From: Pseudomonadota bacterium
GTDB taxonomy: Bacteria > Pseudomonadota > Alphaproteobacteria > Rhizobiales > Hyphomicrobiaceae
DNA length: 64,000 nucleotides
Direction: 5' to 3'
Assembly: GCA_018242215.1 (NCBI GenBank)
Contig: JAFECG010000025.1
Location: 1 to 64,000 of the forward strand
Both the position numbers and the translations under genes were made by a program. The notes beneath the pieces are model-generated. The model was not told the DNA's origin and did not search any database. It saw only the letters and a list, made by a program, of their open reading frames with translations. Positions 54,971-63,502 of the stretch are shown in pieces. Numbering within the stretch: the stretch's first letter is position 1; the number at the start of each line of letters is the position of its first letter.

Positions 54971-55224
54971 CTGCCGCTGCAGGATTCCACCTTGAGCAGA
55001 TTACCGAAAGCCCGTGCCGATGCCTCCAGTCCGTTAGGCGGATTGATCACAAGATAGACGTCGCCTCCGGAGAGATTCTCCACGCGCACACAGCGCCCGC
55101 TCAAATCGGTTTCGATGGTTAAGGAGGGCCCCAACAGCAGGTAGTGGCCGGAAGCGTTTTTAACAGCCGCGTAGCCCGTCGCCGAAAGGACGAAAGCGAC
55201 GATTGCGGTCGAAAGCCATTTCAC
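54967..55224 (-). CDS. Small exported protein
   Basis: An 85-residue exported protein: signal peptide MKWLSTAIVAFVLSATGYA and a short beta-rich mature part with two Cys (LSGRCVRVENL and KVESCSGR). It is translationally coupled to the following Cys-rich gene. Role unknown. Confidence 0.6.
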   Translation of the reverse strand: MKWLSTAIVAFVLSATGYAAVKNASGHYLLLGPSLTIETDLSGRCVRVENLSGGDVYLVINPPNGLEASARAFGNLLKVESCSGR

Positions 55225-55286
55225 ATGACCATTGTCGTCAGTAGGCTGTATACTTCAACCCGTTTGTCGATAAATTGAGCATCCCG

Positions 55287-57898
55287 CTAATGCGCGGCTG
55301 ACACGCGCTGCTCCAAAACGTCCACCCCGTTGTAGCGCTGCGCGCCCGCGAGGAAGCTCGTGCAGGCCGTGGTCGTGTTCGAAATGAGCTGGACCATCGT
55401 GCTGCTGACGGTGGTGAGGCTGGCCTGCCCGGTCGCGGTGATGCCGCCGGTGAGGATGCTTGGCGCGTGCAGGATGCTGCCCGCATAGGTGAAGTTGCCG
55501 GTGTCCGCTGCGAGCAGGCCGCCACTGTTGAATTGCACGTCGTTGGTGGAGCCCGCCGGGGTGGCCGTGCCGCCGGAGCCGCCGCCCGCCATGGAAATGA
55601 GGATCCCCTCCATATTCGTGCGTCCCACATCTCCCGCGAACCCGGTGGTCACATTGGTCTCACCGGTCCCCTCGATGTAATCGGTCGTTCCGTTCATATC
55701 GACGATGGCCGTGACGTGCGCGGTAATAGCCTCCGAGGCGCCCGATGCCCATACGTCCGATTGCTTGTAACCGACCCCGTTCTTGCTGATCTGCGCAAGG
55801 ACGTACTTCGCGGCCGCCCCGGCGGTGGCGCCCACGTTAAGCGAGATGAGATATTTCCCAGGGATGGTCGGCGTGAAGCGCCCGGCCGCGAAGTTGTTAT
55901 TGGTGTCGTACCGCTCGGTCGTGAAGTTCACCTTCGTCACGGTGTCGGCAGTGACCGGGGTTTGGTCAACGCCATTCAAATTGGCGCTGAAGGCCGGAAC
56001 CTGCGTCGCGGAGGGCCCGAGCGAAAGCCACGCGCTGCCGGAGCAGTAGTCGATAGTGTTGGATATCCGCGGCAAGCGCGCCGGAGGAATTGTACTGCAC
56101 GTCATTGGTGGAGCCCGCCGGGGCGCCGCCGCCGGAGCCGGAGCCCTGCGGGGACAGCAATACCCCCGCGAAATTGCTGTAGCTGGCCACGCCATTCACT
56201 TTGGTGCCGCCACCGTTATAGACGGCAGCCTGCACATAGTCATTCACACCGAGGTCCAAAATCGCGGTAGCGGGAACGCCGCCGTTGTTGCTTGCGACCT
56301 GTTGGGTCTGAGTTTGGATGACGCCGTTTTTGTACAAGCCCGAGAAGCAGGCTGTCCCATCCTTGCAGGAGGACTGGAAAGTGAAGAGGTATTTGCCGGG
56401 TATCGTGGCGGTGAAACGGCCATTGCCAAGAGTGAAATTGGTGTTGGTGTCAAAGTTCTTCCGGTTCCAGCTCAGCATGGTCCATGCGTTGGTGGTCACC
56501 GTTTGGTCCGTGCCGTTGAGATCCACATTGAAGCTGACCGGTTGGGTGCTGGAAGGACCCATGCTCATCCATGACGTTCCCGTGCAATAGTCGATGGTGT
56601 TGCTGACGCCGTTGTAGCGTTGGGCGCCCGCGAGGCCGCTCGTGCAGGCGGTGGTGGTGTTCGAGATGAGCTGGACCAGCGTGCTGCTGACAGTGGTGAG
56701 GCTGGCGCGGCCGGTGGCGGTGATGCCTCCTGTCAGGATGCTCGGCGCGGTCAGCGTGCTGCTGGCGTAGGTAAAGTTGCCGCTGTCCGCCGCGAGCAGG
56801 CTGCCGGAGTTGAATTGCACGTCATTGGTGGAACCAGCCGGATTGGCCGTGCCGCCGCCGCCGCCGTTCATTGTCAGAAGCGATCCGCCGAAATACGTAC
56901 CCTGGCCTGCGGACAATGTCATTGTCGAGCCGGTGGCCTGCTCGACGTACACCTCGTAATAATCGCCGACCACCGCGCGATCAATCACGGTATCGTTCAC
57001 GCTGTAGACGCCGCCGCCCACCGTCGAATTGAAATTCAGCAAACTGCCGTTTTTATAGATGAATGCCCAACCGCTGTTGGTGCTTGCCGCAAATCGGATG
57101 CCCGCCGTGAAGATGTAAGTCCCTGGCACCGTCACGGTGAAACGATTGTTCGCATAGTTCGAATTGGTGTCGAACTTCACACTCCCCAGATTGTCAAGTT
57201 TAACGGGCGTATTGTTCGGCACCGATGTTGTGCCGTTCGCGACCGCGAAGAAGCTTGGCACGGCCGTTGCGCTCGGTCCCAGGCTCAGCCACGCGTTACC
57301 GGAGCAGTAGTCGATGGTGTTCGACACGCTGTTGTAGCGTTGGGCGCCTGCGAGCGTCGCCGTGCAGCTCGCGCCGTTGTTGCCGACCTGGATGAGGCTG
57401 GTGGAGATGGTGGTGATGCTCGCCTGGCCGGTGATGGTCGCGCCGCCGGTGACGATGAGCGACCCCAGCGTGCCGAGGCCGCTGCTGTTGAGCGTGCCGA
57501 AGTTGCCCGCGCCGGTGGCGGTGATGTTGGTGGTGGAGATATTGGGGGCCTTGAGCAGGCCCGCGCTGTAGGTGAAGTTGCCGGTGTCGGCGGCGAGGGA
57601 GCCGCCGCTGTTGAACTGGACGTCGGCGGATGAACCGGCGGGCGTGGCCCCTCACCGTCAGGCCGCCGTAGTCGATGAGCCCGCCGGTGCCGAAAGTTAC
57701 GGCCGAGGCGGCGCTGTCGCAGAGGATGTCTTTGCCGTCCGTACGGCACCCATAACCGTCCGTAAGCTTCGCATGCGTCGGGTCGGTCATGCTGACGGTG
57801 GCGAAGTTCACCCAGTCGTCCGCGGCCCATGCGGTGGAGGAGGCCAGGAAGGAAAGGGCGAGGAGGGCCGCTTGCGCGGCCTTGCATTGACAGCGCAT
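55287..57898 (-). pseudogene. Repeat-built C1q-like surface protein, frameshifted
   Basis: One long exported repeat protein, broken. It starts at ATG 57898 (signal MRCQCKAAQAALLALSFLAS). Repeat units of a tail-fibre-like type (AGSTNDVQFNSG, TGQASLTTVSS, LAGAQRYNGVSNTIDYC) alternate with three C1q/TNF-like domains (around 57290-56870, 56580-56140, 56040-55590). A -1 frameshift lies in the CCCC run at 57648-57651, and at 56061-56067 an internal deletion has fused two units out of frame. The intact form would be about 900 residues, forming a trimeric fibre (inference). Confidence 0.65.
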
Positions 57899-58033
57899 CA
57901 CGACGCCCCGCACGGCGGACACGACGTCAAGGCGCGAATGGATCTTCACACCGCCAAGCTATTGGACTTCCGCGTATACGATAAGGTGTGGCCTTGCGAA
58001 TGCTGCACAGCCTTGTTGCACCCATGCACTCCG

Positions 58034-58738
58034 TCAGGGCGACGTGATCTGCTCATCCTTGGGCGCAAACGTCCACGCCGCGGCATTCCCCCCAAGGTAA
58101 TGCTGGACACGCTCCTCGCCCGGGTCACCCAGACCAAGCCAGGTGCCCACGCCCGAAAGGAACGCTGCGGGATCCTGCAGCACCCGGTTATGATAGACAG
58201 TGACGACCGGGATGTATTTGGCCACGCGATTGATGACGGCGAGCGCGTCCCGGTTCACGATCACCCACAGCAGCACAGCCTGCTCAAGGCTCTCTCCTGT
58301 GCGGTTCGCCAGGCTCAGGGCGAACGCAAACGGGTTCCTCACGCAATGCAGCGCGAAGACGCTTCCATCCCACTTTCCGAAATCAGGGTGAGAGGCGATA
58401 TTCAAGTACCACCAAGGCGTCTTGGAGCTGTCGACAATGACCCCGCAGCGCGACGCAACCGCAAGCACATCGTATACAGCCGGACCGGGACCCAAAGCGC
58501 CCAAACGGGAGAAAACGTCCTCCGTCCAGAGCGGGCAGGAACAATCGTGCGCCCAGCAATAGGCGCACCTTTTGACGTAGGTGCGCGGATTATCCGCCCC
58601 TTCCGGGTGCATCCCGAAGGCGGCGATGCGGTCAATTTCGCCAACCACGGCCACGTCTTCAAACCTGCCGACGAGCCGTTGCGTGATCGTGCTTCCCGAA
58701 AACGGCGTCCCTATGATCCAGATAGCCCGCGTCGCCAT
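58034..58738 (-). CDS. Sulfotransferase-like protein
   Basis: A 234-residue P-loop protein of the sulfotransferase family. The N-terminal IWIIGTPFSGSTITQRLVGR is the 5'-phosphosulfate-binding loop; the later HCVRNPFAFALSLANRTGES is the 3'-phosphate-binding segment. It should transfer sulfate from PAPS to sugar or protein. It lies beside the surface-protein cassette and could modify its products (inference). GGGGGA precedes ATG 58738. Confidence 0.75.
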   Translation of the reverse strand: MATRAIWIIGTPFSGSTITQRLVGRFEDVAVVGEIDRIAAFGMHPEGADNPRTYVKRCAYCWAHDCSCPLWTEDVFSRLGALGPGPAVYDVLAVASRCGVIVDSSKTPWWYLNIASHPDFGKWDGSVFALHCVRNPFAFALSLANRTGESLEQAVLLWVIVNRDALAVINRVAKYIPVVTVYHNRVLQDPAAFLSGVGTWLGLGDPGEERVQHYLGGNAAAWTFAPKDEQITSP

Positions 58739-58909
58739 AGAGTTCCCCCGAAGGACAAAGGCCATAACAAATGCGTTTCGAGTCCCGCAATCGATTGACA
58801 GGAAATCGCCCCTTCCTTGTGGACGGCAAGAAAATCAGGACCGCTTCACGCCGGCCTGTTCCTCACGACCAAAGCGAACCGCCCCCGCCGCTTTTCATCA
58901 GTGCACAAA

Positions 58910-59707
58910 TCATGTGCAGGGAGGGTTCCACCCCCGATAAGCTCCGTTGCACATTGCGGCCATGCCCGCCGCCATCGCCGGCGTGACGCGGAGGCTCCCG
59001 TGCACAACGCAGAAGTTATAGGCGAACATGTTGAGCGCCACCGCATACTGGTGATTCTCCATGGATTTTGAGAACGCCAAACTCTTGCGGAAGTACCGTC
59101 GGCACATATTCCTGAGCGTGCCGTTAAACCTCTCAACATGCGATGTGCCGACCAGCTCCCGGTCGGGGCTGCCGCTGATGACCTGGATCACCGCCGAGGG
59201 CCGGTTGGTGATGCGGTCGGTGAAGACCACCTTGCGCGCATAATCGATGTCCTTGCCGAAGGCCGCCTCCACCGCCGCCAAGTAGGCGTCGTGGCCGTCC
59301 GTGGAAAGCTGGATGCGGTTTCTCAGTCGGCCACGCAGGTCGTGCATGAAGTCGGTGCCGGTGGGAATGCCGCGGCAGCCCAGCTTCCAGCTGACCACCA
59401 GCTTGGTGTCTGGACAAAGGGCCACCCACAGCCACACGTCGCCGCCGTCCTGGCCACGTTGCGCGTATTTCAAGTTGTCCCGCTTGACGCGAAGGTAGGT
59501 CCACACCTCATCAGCCTCAATCCGCTTGCACGGGACATCACGGACGTGCTGGTCGAGGATCTTCATGGCCGCCACGCCTGCGCGCTTGAGCAGGGACAGG
59601 CAGGTGGTGGGGCTGGCGCCGCTGAGGCGGCCGCTGCTTCGGATACTGTTGCCTTCAATAAAGCATTGAAGGATGGAGAGTTGGCGGTAAGCCGGTAGAG
59701 AATTCAC
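58910..59707 (-). mobile_element. IS1-like transposase
   Basis: A 265-residue transposase of the IS1 type. The N-terminal HTH is CFIEGNSIRSSGRLSGASPT; the DDE residues are in IEADEVWTYLRVK, LSTDGHDAYLAA and TSHVERFNGTLRN. GTG 59707 is favoured by GGAAG upstream. Terminal inverted repeats were not found. The hairpin at 59748-59770 (ACGCTCAAGCG-C-CGCTTGAGCGT) lies in the 3' side flanking the start. Activity cannot be judged. Confidence 0.8.
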
Positions 59708-59747
59708 ATCTGTAACTTCCGTTGGGTTATTTGTTGGGCACAAAAAT

Positions 59748-59770
59748 ACGCTCAAGCGCCGCTTGAGCGT
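59748..59770. repeat. Perfect hairpin next to the transposase
   Basis: Eleven-bp perfect arms (59748-59758 and 59760-59770) around a single C. A second inverted repeat (GATGTGGT at 59792-59799, ACCACATC at 59813-59820) follows. They may mark the end of the insertion sequence or a regulatory hairpin. Confidence 0.45.
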
Positions 59771-59855
59771 CGGAGAATTCTGGGATATAGGGATGTGGTG
59801 ATCCCAGCTAGGACCACATCGCATATACCCACTCGGTTCTCGAAAGCGGGTGGGT

Positions 59856-60251
59856 TTATTTTTTGATCATGAACAACCTCCTCACCTTTTTGATGTGGTG
59901 TTTCTTCTTCAGCGCACTCAGCTGGGAAGAAAGGGAGGAAGCTTTGACCGTCATTCCGTATTTGGGGAATTCCGCGATGATACCCTCTTGGGTGATACCC
60001 TCGGGATGCGCCTCGATGATGGTGTAGGCGACGCCTTTCTGGGTTTTCAGGTCGGGAACGAACTTGGTGCGCTCAGCGCGGCGATCGCTTTCGCCGGTGG
60101 ACAGGTCGCCCTCGATCTTGTCGAAGTTGCTCAGCAATTGTTGGTATAAATCGTAATCCCGCTTGAGGGTGTCGTACTCGGCGAGGCGGGCCTTCAGGGT
60201 CTCGCAGTGCCGCGCGATGGCGGTGTAACTCAGGGAGCGTGGGTCTTTCAT
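59856..60251 (-). CDS. Hypothetical protein with winged-helix C-terminus
   Basis: A 131-residue protein: a helical start (YTAIARHCETLKARLAEYDT and on), then a winged-helix-like C-terminus (PEGITQEGIIAEFPKYGMTV, KASSLSSQLSALKKKHHIKK). No ribosome site is strong; ATG 60251 is chosen. Possibly a DNA-binding protein. No family recognised. Confidence 0.5.
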   Translation of the reverse strand: MKDPRSLSYTAIARHCETLKARLAEYDTLKRDYDLYQQLLSNFDKIEGDLSTGESDRRAERTKFVPDLKTQKGVAYTIIEAHPEGITQEGIIAEFPKYGMTVKASSLSSQLSALKKKHHIKKVRRLFMIKK

Positions 60252-60583
60252 ACGGGGGCAATATTTAGAGTATCGCCGAATCGCAGGCAATCAAAAATCG
60301 TTCGCGGCGCGTTTGGGTTGCTCTCGAATGAATCGCAGAAGGGGCGATTATCCATCTAATCATATAGTTCGATATGATGCGGAGGTGTCGCATACCTTCG
60401 GACTCTTTCCTTCGGAACTTATGAAGTGGAGCAATCCGCGAGTGATTTCCTATATTCGTTTTATTTCAAACCATTGATGAATTGCGCCACTAATTACGCC
60501 ACCAATTCCGACAAATAGTGGCGCAATTAATTGATGGTTTGGACGGGGCCGGGTAAATTCCAATTTGAAGGAAAGTCCCGCAT
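60252..60583. other. AT-rich gap with operator-like repeats
   Basis: No gene. The stretch is noticeably AT-rich against its surroundings and holds the inverted repeat at 60481-60529 upstream of the Fic gene. Confidence 0.5.
60481..60529. promoter_or_regulatory. Operator-like inverted repeat upstream of Fic
   Basis: AATTGCGCCACTA (60481-60493) and TAGTGGCGCAATT (60517-60529) form a 13-bp perfect inverted repeat with a third related box TTACGCCACCA between them. The outer flanks also match imperfectly (CAAACCAT). It lies 55 bases before the GTG of the truncated Fic gene, whose product has an N-terminal winged-helix-like part, so self-control is plausible (inference). Confidence 0.5.
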
Positions 60584-61021
60584 GTGAAGCGTTCCCCAGC
60601 CGTACAAGAACAAGCGGACCGAATCCGTAAAGCGTTCGGGGAGGATGGTACGGCGCTCTCGATGGGAAAACTCAGGGCCGCCCTCGGCCGCTACGACATT
60701 AAGCCCCGCACCTTGAGCCGCCGGCTGCAGGAGCTGGTGGATGGCGGGGAGATCCTGGTGGAAGGCATCACCAAGGGGGCCCGCTACCGGCTCAAGCCGA
60801 AGAATGCCGATCCCCGCCACATACCGTTATCGGCCGCAGGCGAAGGGATCGAACGCCTGCTGGCCATTCCGGCGGATCAGCGCCTTGCCGTCGGCTACAA
60901 CAGGGACTTCCTCGACGCCTACGTTCCCAACACCACCTTCTATCTGTCGAAGGAGGACCGGCAGACGCTTGCAGAGATCGGCAAAAGCCCCGTCACCGGC
61001 GCCAAGCCCGCCGGCACCTGA
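60584..61021 (+). pseudogene. Truncated Fic-family protein
   Basis: Only the N-terminal 145 residues remain. A winged-helix-like start (LSRRLQELVDGGEILVEGIT) is followed by the region that precedes the Fic core: VGYNRDFLDAYVPNTTFYLS, then EIGKSPVTGAKPAGT. The sequence ends there, where the family continues to the Fic catalytic motif. The break lies at about 61,016-61,022 and joins this gene tail-to-tail to a truncated oxidase. It should lack AMP-transferase activity. GTG 60584 is the start. Confidence 0.7.
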
Positions 61022-62702
61022 CCGTGTCCGCCAGGTACCGTGCGGAGGCCGGGAGCGTCTCGCCGTCCCGCGCCACCACCAGAAACGGTCCGCCATGGAT
61101 GTGCATGGGATGGATGAAGCCGTTGCTTGATCCGATGAAGCGCACCTTGAGTGTTTCCCCGACGCGCATGTGGATCGTCTCGGTTGAGGGATAGGAGCGG
61201 CCGTTGATCGTGAAGTAGTTGGGCTGCGCGCCATCCATTGGCATGGCAGGATAGGTCAGGCCCTCGCGCATAAGCCACTCCTGCACCTGAAGCGTATACT
61301 CGTGCGTCGCGTCGAGACTGGGATCGGGCGTCTGCGGATCGATGATGAAGGCGCCGTAGAGGCCAAGCGCCTGCTGCCGATCAACGTGGTCGTGGGAATG
61401 GTAGAAAAACGTGCCGGCCTGCCCGGCGCGGAACTCGTAATGGTAGACCCCGCCCTTTTCAATGGGGTCTTGCGTGACCTTGGCGGGTCCGTCCATGGCA
61501 TTGGGCAGGATTAGCCCATGCCAATGCACGCTCGTAGTCGTGGGCAAATGGTTGGTGACATTGATGCGGACCACGTCTCCCTGCCGCACGCGCAAAGTCG
61601 GCCCCGGCACCTGGCCGTTGAACGCATAGGCGTCGACCGCCACGCGCGGCAGGATCTGCCATTGGATCACCGCGGCATCGAGGTCGAATACCTTGACCCC
61701 ATTTTCGAGGCGGGGCTGAATCTCGCGCGCACCGTTGACATCCATGCCGAACTTGGCTGTGACCAGCCTCGGGTCGATTGCCGCCATGTCGCGCATGGTG
61801 TCGGCTGAAGTATCCCGGTCCATAATCATACCCCGAGGCATGATGAGGTCTCCGACTTCGCGCGCGCTCAGCGACAGGTTGATCCAATTGGCCGGGGCGA
61901 CGAGGCCTATCAGCAAAGCCACAAGCGACACGCCTGCCCACGCTGCCGTCTGCGGTGACGTGGCATCGCTTTCCATGTGATGATGTTCGCCTCCCGCCGC
62001 ATCACCGTGCCGAGGTCCGTGACCGCCATGTTGCTGAGTGCGCACGGTCATGAGACCGTGCTTGAGGCGGAACGCTACCATCCAGATATTCGCCGGGTAG
62101 GCCACCGCGAAGCCCACAGTGACCCCAAGGGACATCACGCCCCAGAACAGCAGCTCCGTGGGATCCATCGCCCGCATGTCCCGCCCCATCATGAGGAAGC
62201 TCATCACGGGAGCCATGCCGGCCATCATGAAGTTCATGCTGATGAATTCGGGAAGGAAGCTGCGTTTCAGGTTTTCGAGATAGGTGCCGCCCATCATGCT
62301 CATCATGAAAAGCGACTGGAAGATGAAGAGCCCGAAAGCGAATCCCGCAAGATACTCGATGATGAGGTCGAGCCACATGGGCAAGCCGAGGGTGGCAGTC
62401 ACCACGGCGGCAAGGATGATGCCCGTGGCGTCCCCGGCGACGCAGTGGATCGCAGAGCCGATACCCTGCTTCCACAATGGCCGCGTGAACTCCTCATGGG
62501 TTCCGGGCTGAGGTTCCTTGTCGGCGATCACGTAGAGCAGAAGCCCCAGCGGTCCCATGTACAGCGTGACGAGCACGAAGCCCCATTTCATGACCGCCGG
62601 TTCGGGATTGCCACGGAACTGGTCGAGGGCGACGTAGAGGGCGGACAGACCGGCGAGGAACAACCAGCCAGCCACGAAATAATCGATCGGTTGGACAAAC
62701 AT
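60993..62702 (-). CDS. DUF4396-multicopper oxidase fusion, C-terminally truncated
   Basis: The 569-residue frame has an N-terminal membrane part of DUF4396 type (about residues 1-230; IDYFVAGWLFLAGLSALYVA and further helices), a further membrane helix near residues 250-275, and a multicopper oxidase part. The oxidase motifs are SVHWHGLILPNAMDG, FFYHSHDHVDRQQAL and HPMHIHGGPFLVVA. The final HCHxxxHxxxxM motif (type-1/type-3 copper ligands) is missing: the frame ends in an unrelated RCRRAWRR at the breakpoint with Fic. It is probably inactive as an oxidase. Confidence 0.8.
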   Translation of the reverse strand: MFVQPIDYFVAGWLFLAGLSALYVALDQFRGNPEPAVMKWGFVLVTLYMGPLGLLLYVIADKEPQPGTHEEFTRPLWKQGIGSAIHCVAGDATGIILAAVVTATLGLPMWLDLIIEYLAGFAFGLFIFQSLFMMSMMGGTYLENLKRSFLPEFISMNFMMAGMAPVMSFLMMGRDMRAMDPTELLFWGVMSLGVTVGFAVAYPANIWMVAFRLKHGLMTVRTQQHGGHGPRHGDAAGGEHHHMESDATSPQTAAWAGVSLVALLIGLVAPANWINLSLSAREVGDLIMPRGMIMDRDTSADTMRDMAAIDPRLVTAKFGMDVNGAREIQPRLENGVKVFDLDAAVIQWQILPRVAVDAYAFNGQVPGPTLRVRQGDVVRINVTNHLPTTTSVHWHGLILPNAMDGPAKVTQDPIEKGGVYHYEFRAGQAGTFFYHSHDHVDRQQALGLYGAFIIDPQTPDPSLDATHEYTLQVQEWLMREGLTYPAMPMDGAQPNYFTINGRSYPSTETIHMRVGETLKVRFIGSSNGFIHPMHIHGGPFLVVARDGETLPASARYLADTVRCRRAWRR

Positions 62703-62769
62703 GGGTTTCCCGTGTGCTGTGAAGCTTGCAGATGGCGCTTACAACCCGGCAAAGTGGTTTGAACAGAAT

Positions 62770-63054
62770 TCACCGTTGATGTTTGCGGTGATCCGGCCCC
62801 CAATTGCCGTCGTGCCTCTTCCTATCGTGCGGGCTCACCGCCGGTTCACCGGTTTTTCGCGTGTAACATACCGCGAAGCGTCCCTCATTGTTGTGGCAGT
62901 GACGGTATGCCCGCGTATCGACGCGTTGAAAGGCTGCTTCGCCCGGCATGTTACCTCGAGGCAGCGGCATAGCCGCCGCGCCGTTGGAAGCCACGTTCAG
63001 CATAGCAAGCATCAGGCCTGTGCCACGCGCCATTGTTCTAGTTTTGCAAGTCAT
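62770..63054 (-). CDS. Small exported protein near copper genes
   Basis: A 94-residue protein with an N-terminal hydrophobic stretch (GTGLMLAMLNVASNGAAA) and a polar, His-rich C-terminus (YRHCHNNEGRFAVCYTRKTG, then HDRKRHDGNWGPDHRKHQR). Two Cys and many His suggest metal contact (inference). ATG 63054 or 63033 are possible starts. Confidence 0.5.
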   Translation of the reverse strand: MTCKTRTMARGTGLMLAMLNVASNGAAAMPLPRGNMPGEAAFQRVDTRAYRHCHNNEGRFAVCYTRKTGEPAVSPHDRKRHDGNWGPDHRKHQR

Positions 63055-63142
63055 CGTTTAGTCCTCGCCAAGGAAACGGCGTCTAAGAAAATTGTACGAT
63101 TAGCGGACGGCCTACGGGGGACGGAGGCCGCCCGCCGCGCGG

Positions 63143-63454
63143 TCACTTGGCCTTTTCGACTTTCATGACCGTGATCTGCCCGTTGACCTTGTCAGCGCTG
63201 AACTTGATCTTCTCGCCGGGCTTCACATCCTTCAGCATCGCGGGGTCGCTGGCTTTGAACACCATCGTCATCGCACCCATGTCGAGATTGGTGATGGCGT
63301 CGTGCTTGATGGTCATCTTGCCGGCGGACTCGTCCACCTTCTTCACTTCGCCATTGATCATCGGCAGTGAGTTGGCGTCCTCGGCGATGGCCAATGGGCT
63401 GAGCGACATCAGCGCCAGGGCAGCGGCAAGCAGGCTGGTAGTGGGTCGTTTCAT
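63143..63454 (-). CDS. CusF-like periplasmic copper-binding protein
   Basis: A 103-residue exported CusF-family protein that binds Cu(I)/Ag(I) in the periplasm. The binding strand reads MTIKHDAITNLDMGAMTMVF: the His and the two Met of CusF are kept, but the Trp that caps the copper in E. coli CusF is replaced by Met. It is next to a cupredoxin and an oxidase gene, which supports a copper role. Confidence 0.85.
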   Translation of the reverse strand: MKRPTTSLLAAALALMSLSPLAIAEDANSLPMINGEVKKVDESAGKMTIKHDAITNLDMGAMTMVFKASDPAMLKDVKPGEKIKFSADKVNGQITVMKVEKAK

Positions 63455-63502
63455 AGTTACAAACTCCTCATGCTGTTTGGTGGTGGTGGGATTGGGGCCG
63501 CG

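Noticed and set aside
57572-58798. A 408-residue plus-strand frame
   Set aside because: It is antisense to the sulfotransferase and to the fibre gene, with Arg/Pro/Ala-rich composition typical of a shadow frame.
58840-59830. Terminal inverted repeats of the IS1-like element
   Set aside because: No matching ends were found on both sides of the transposase; the nearby palindromes are on one side only.
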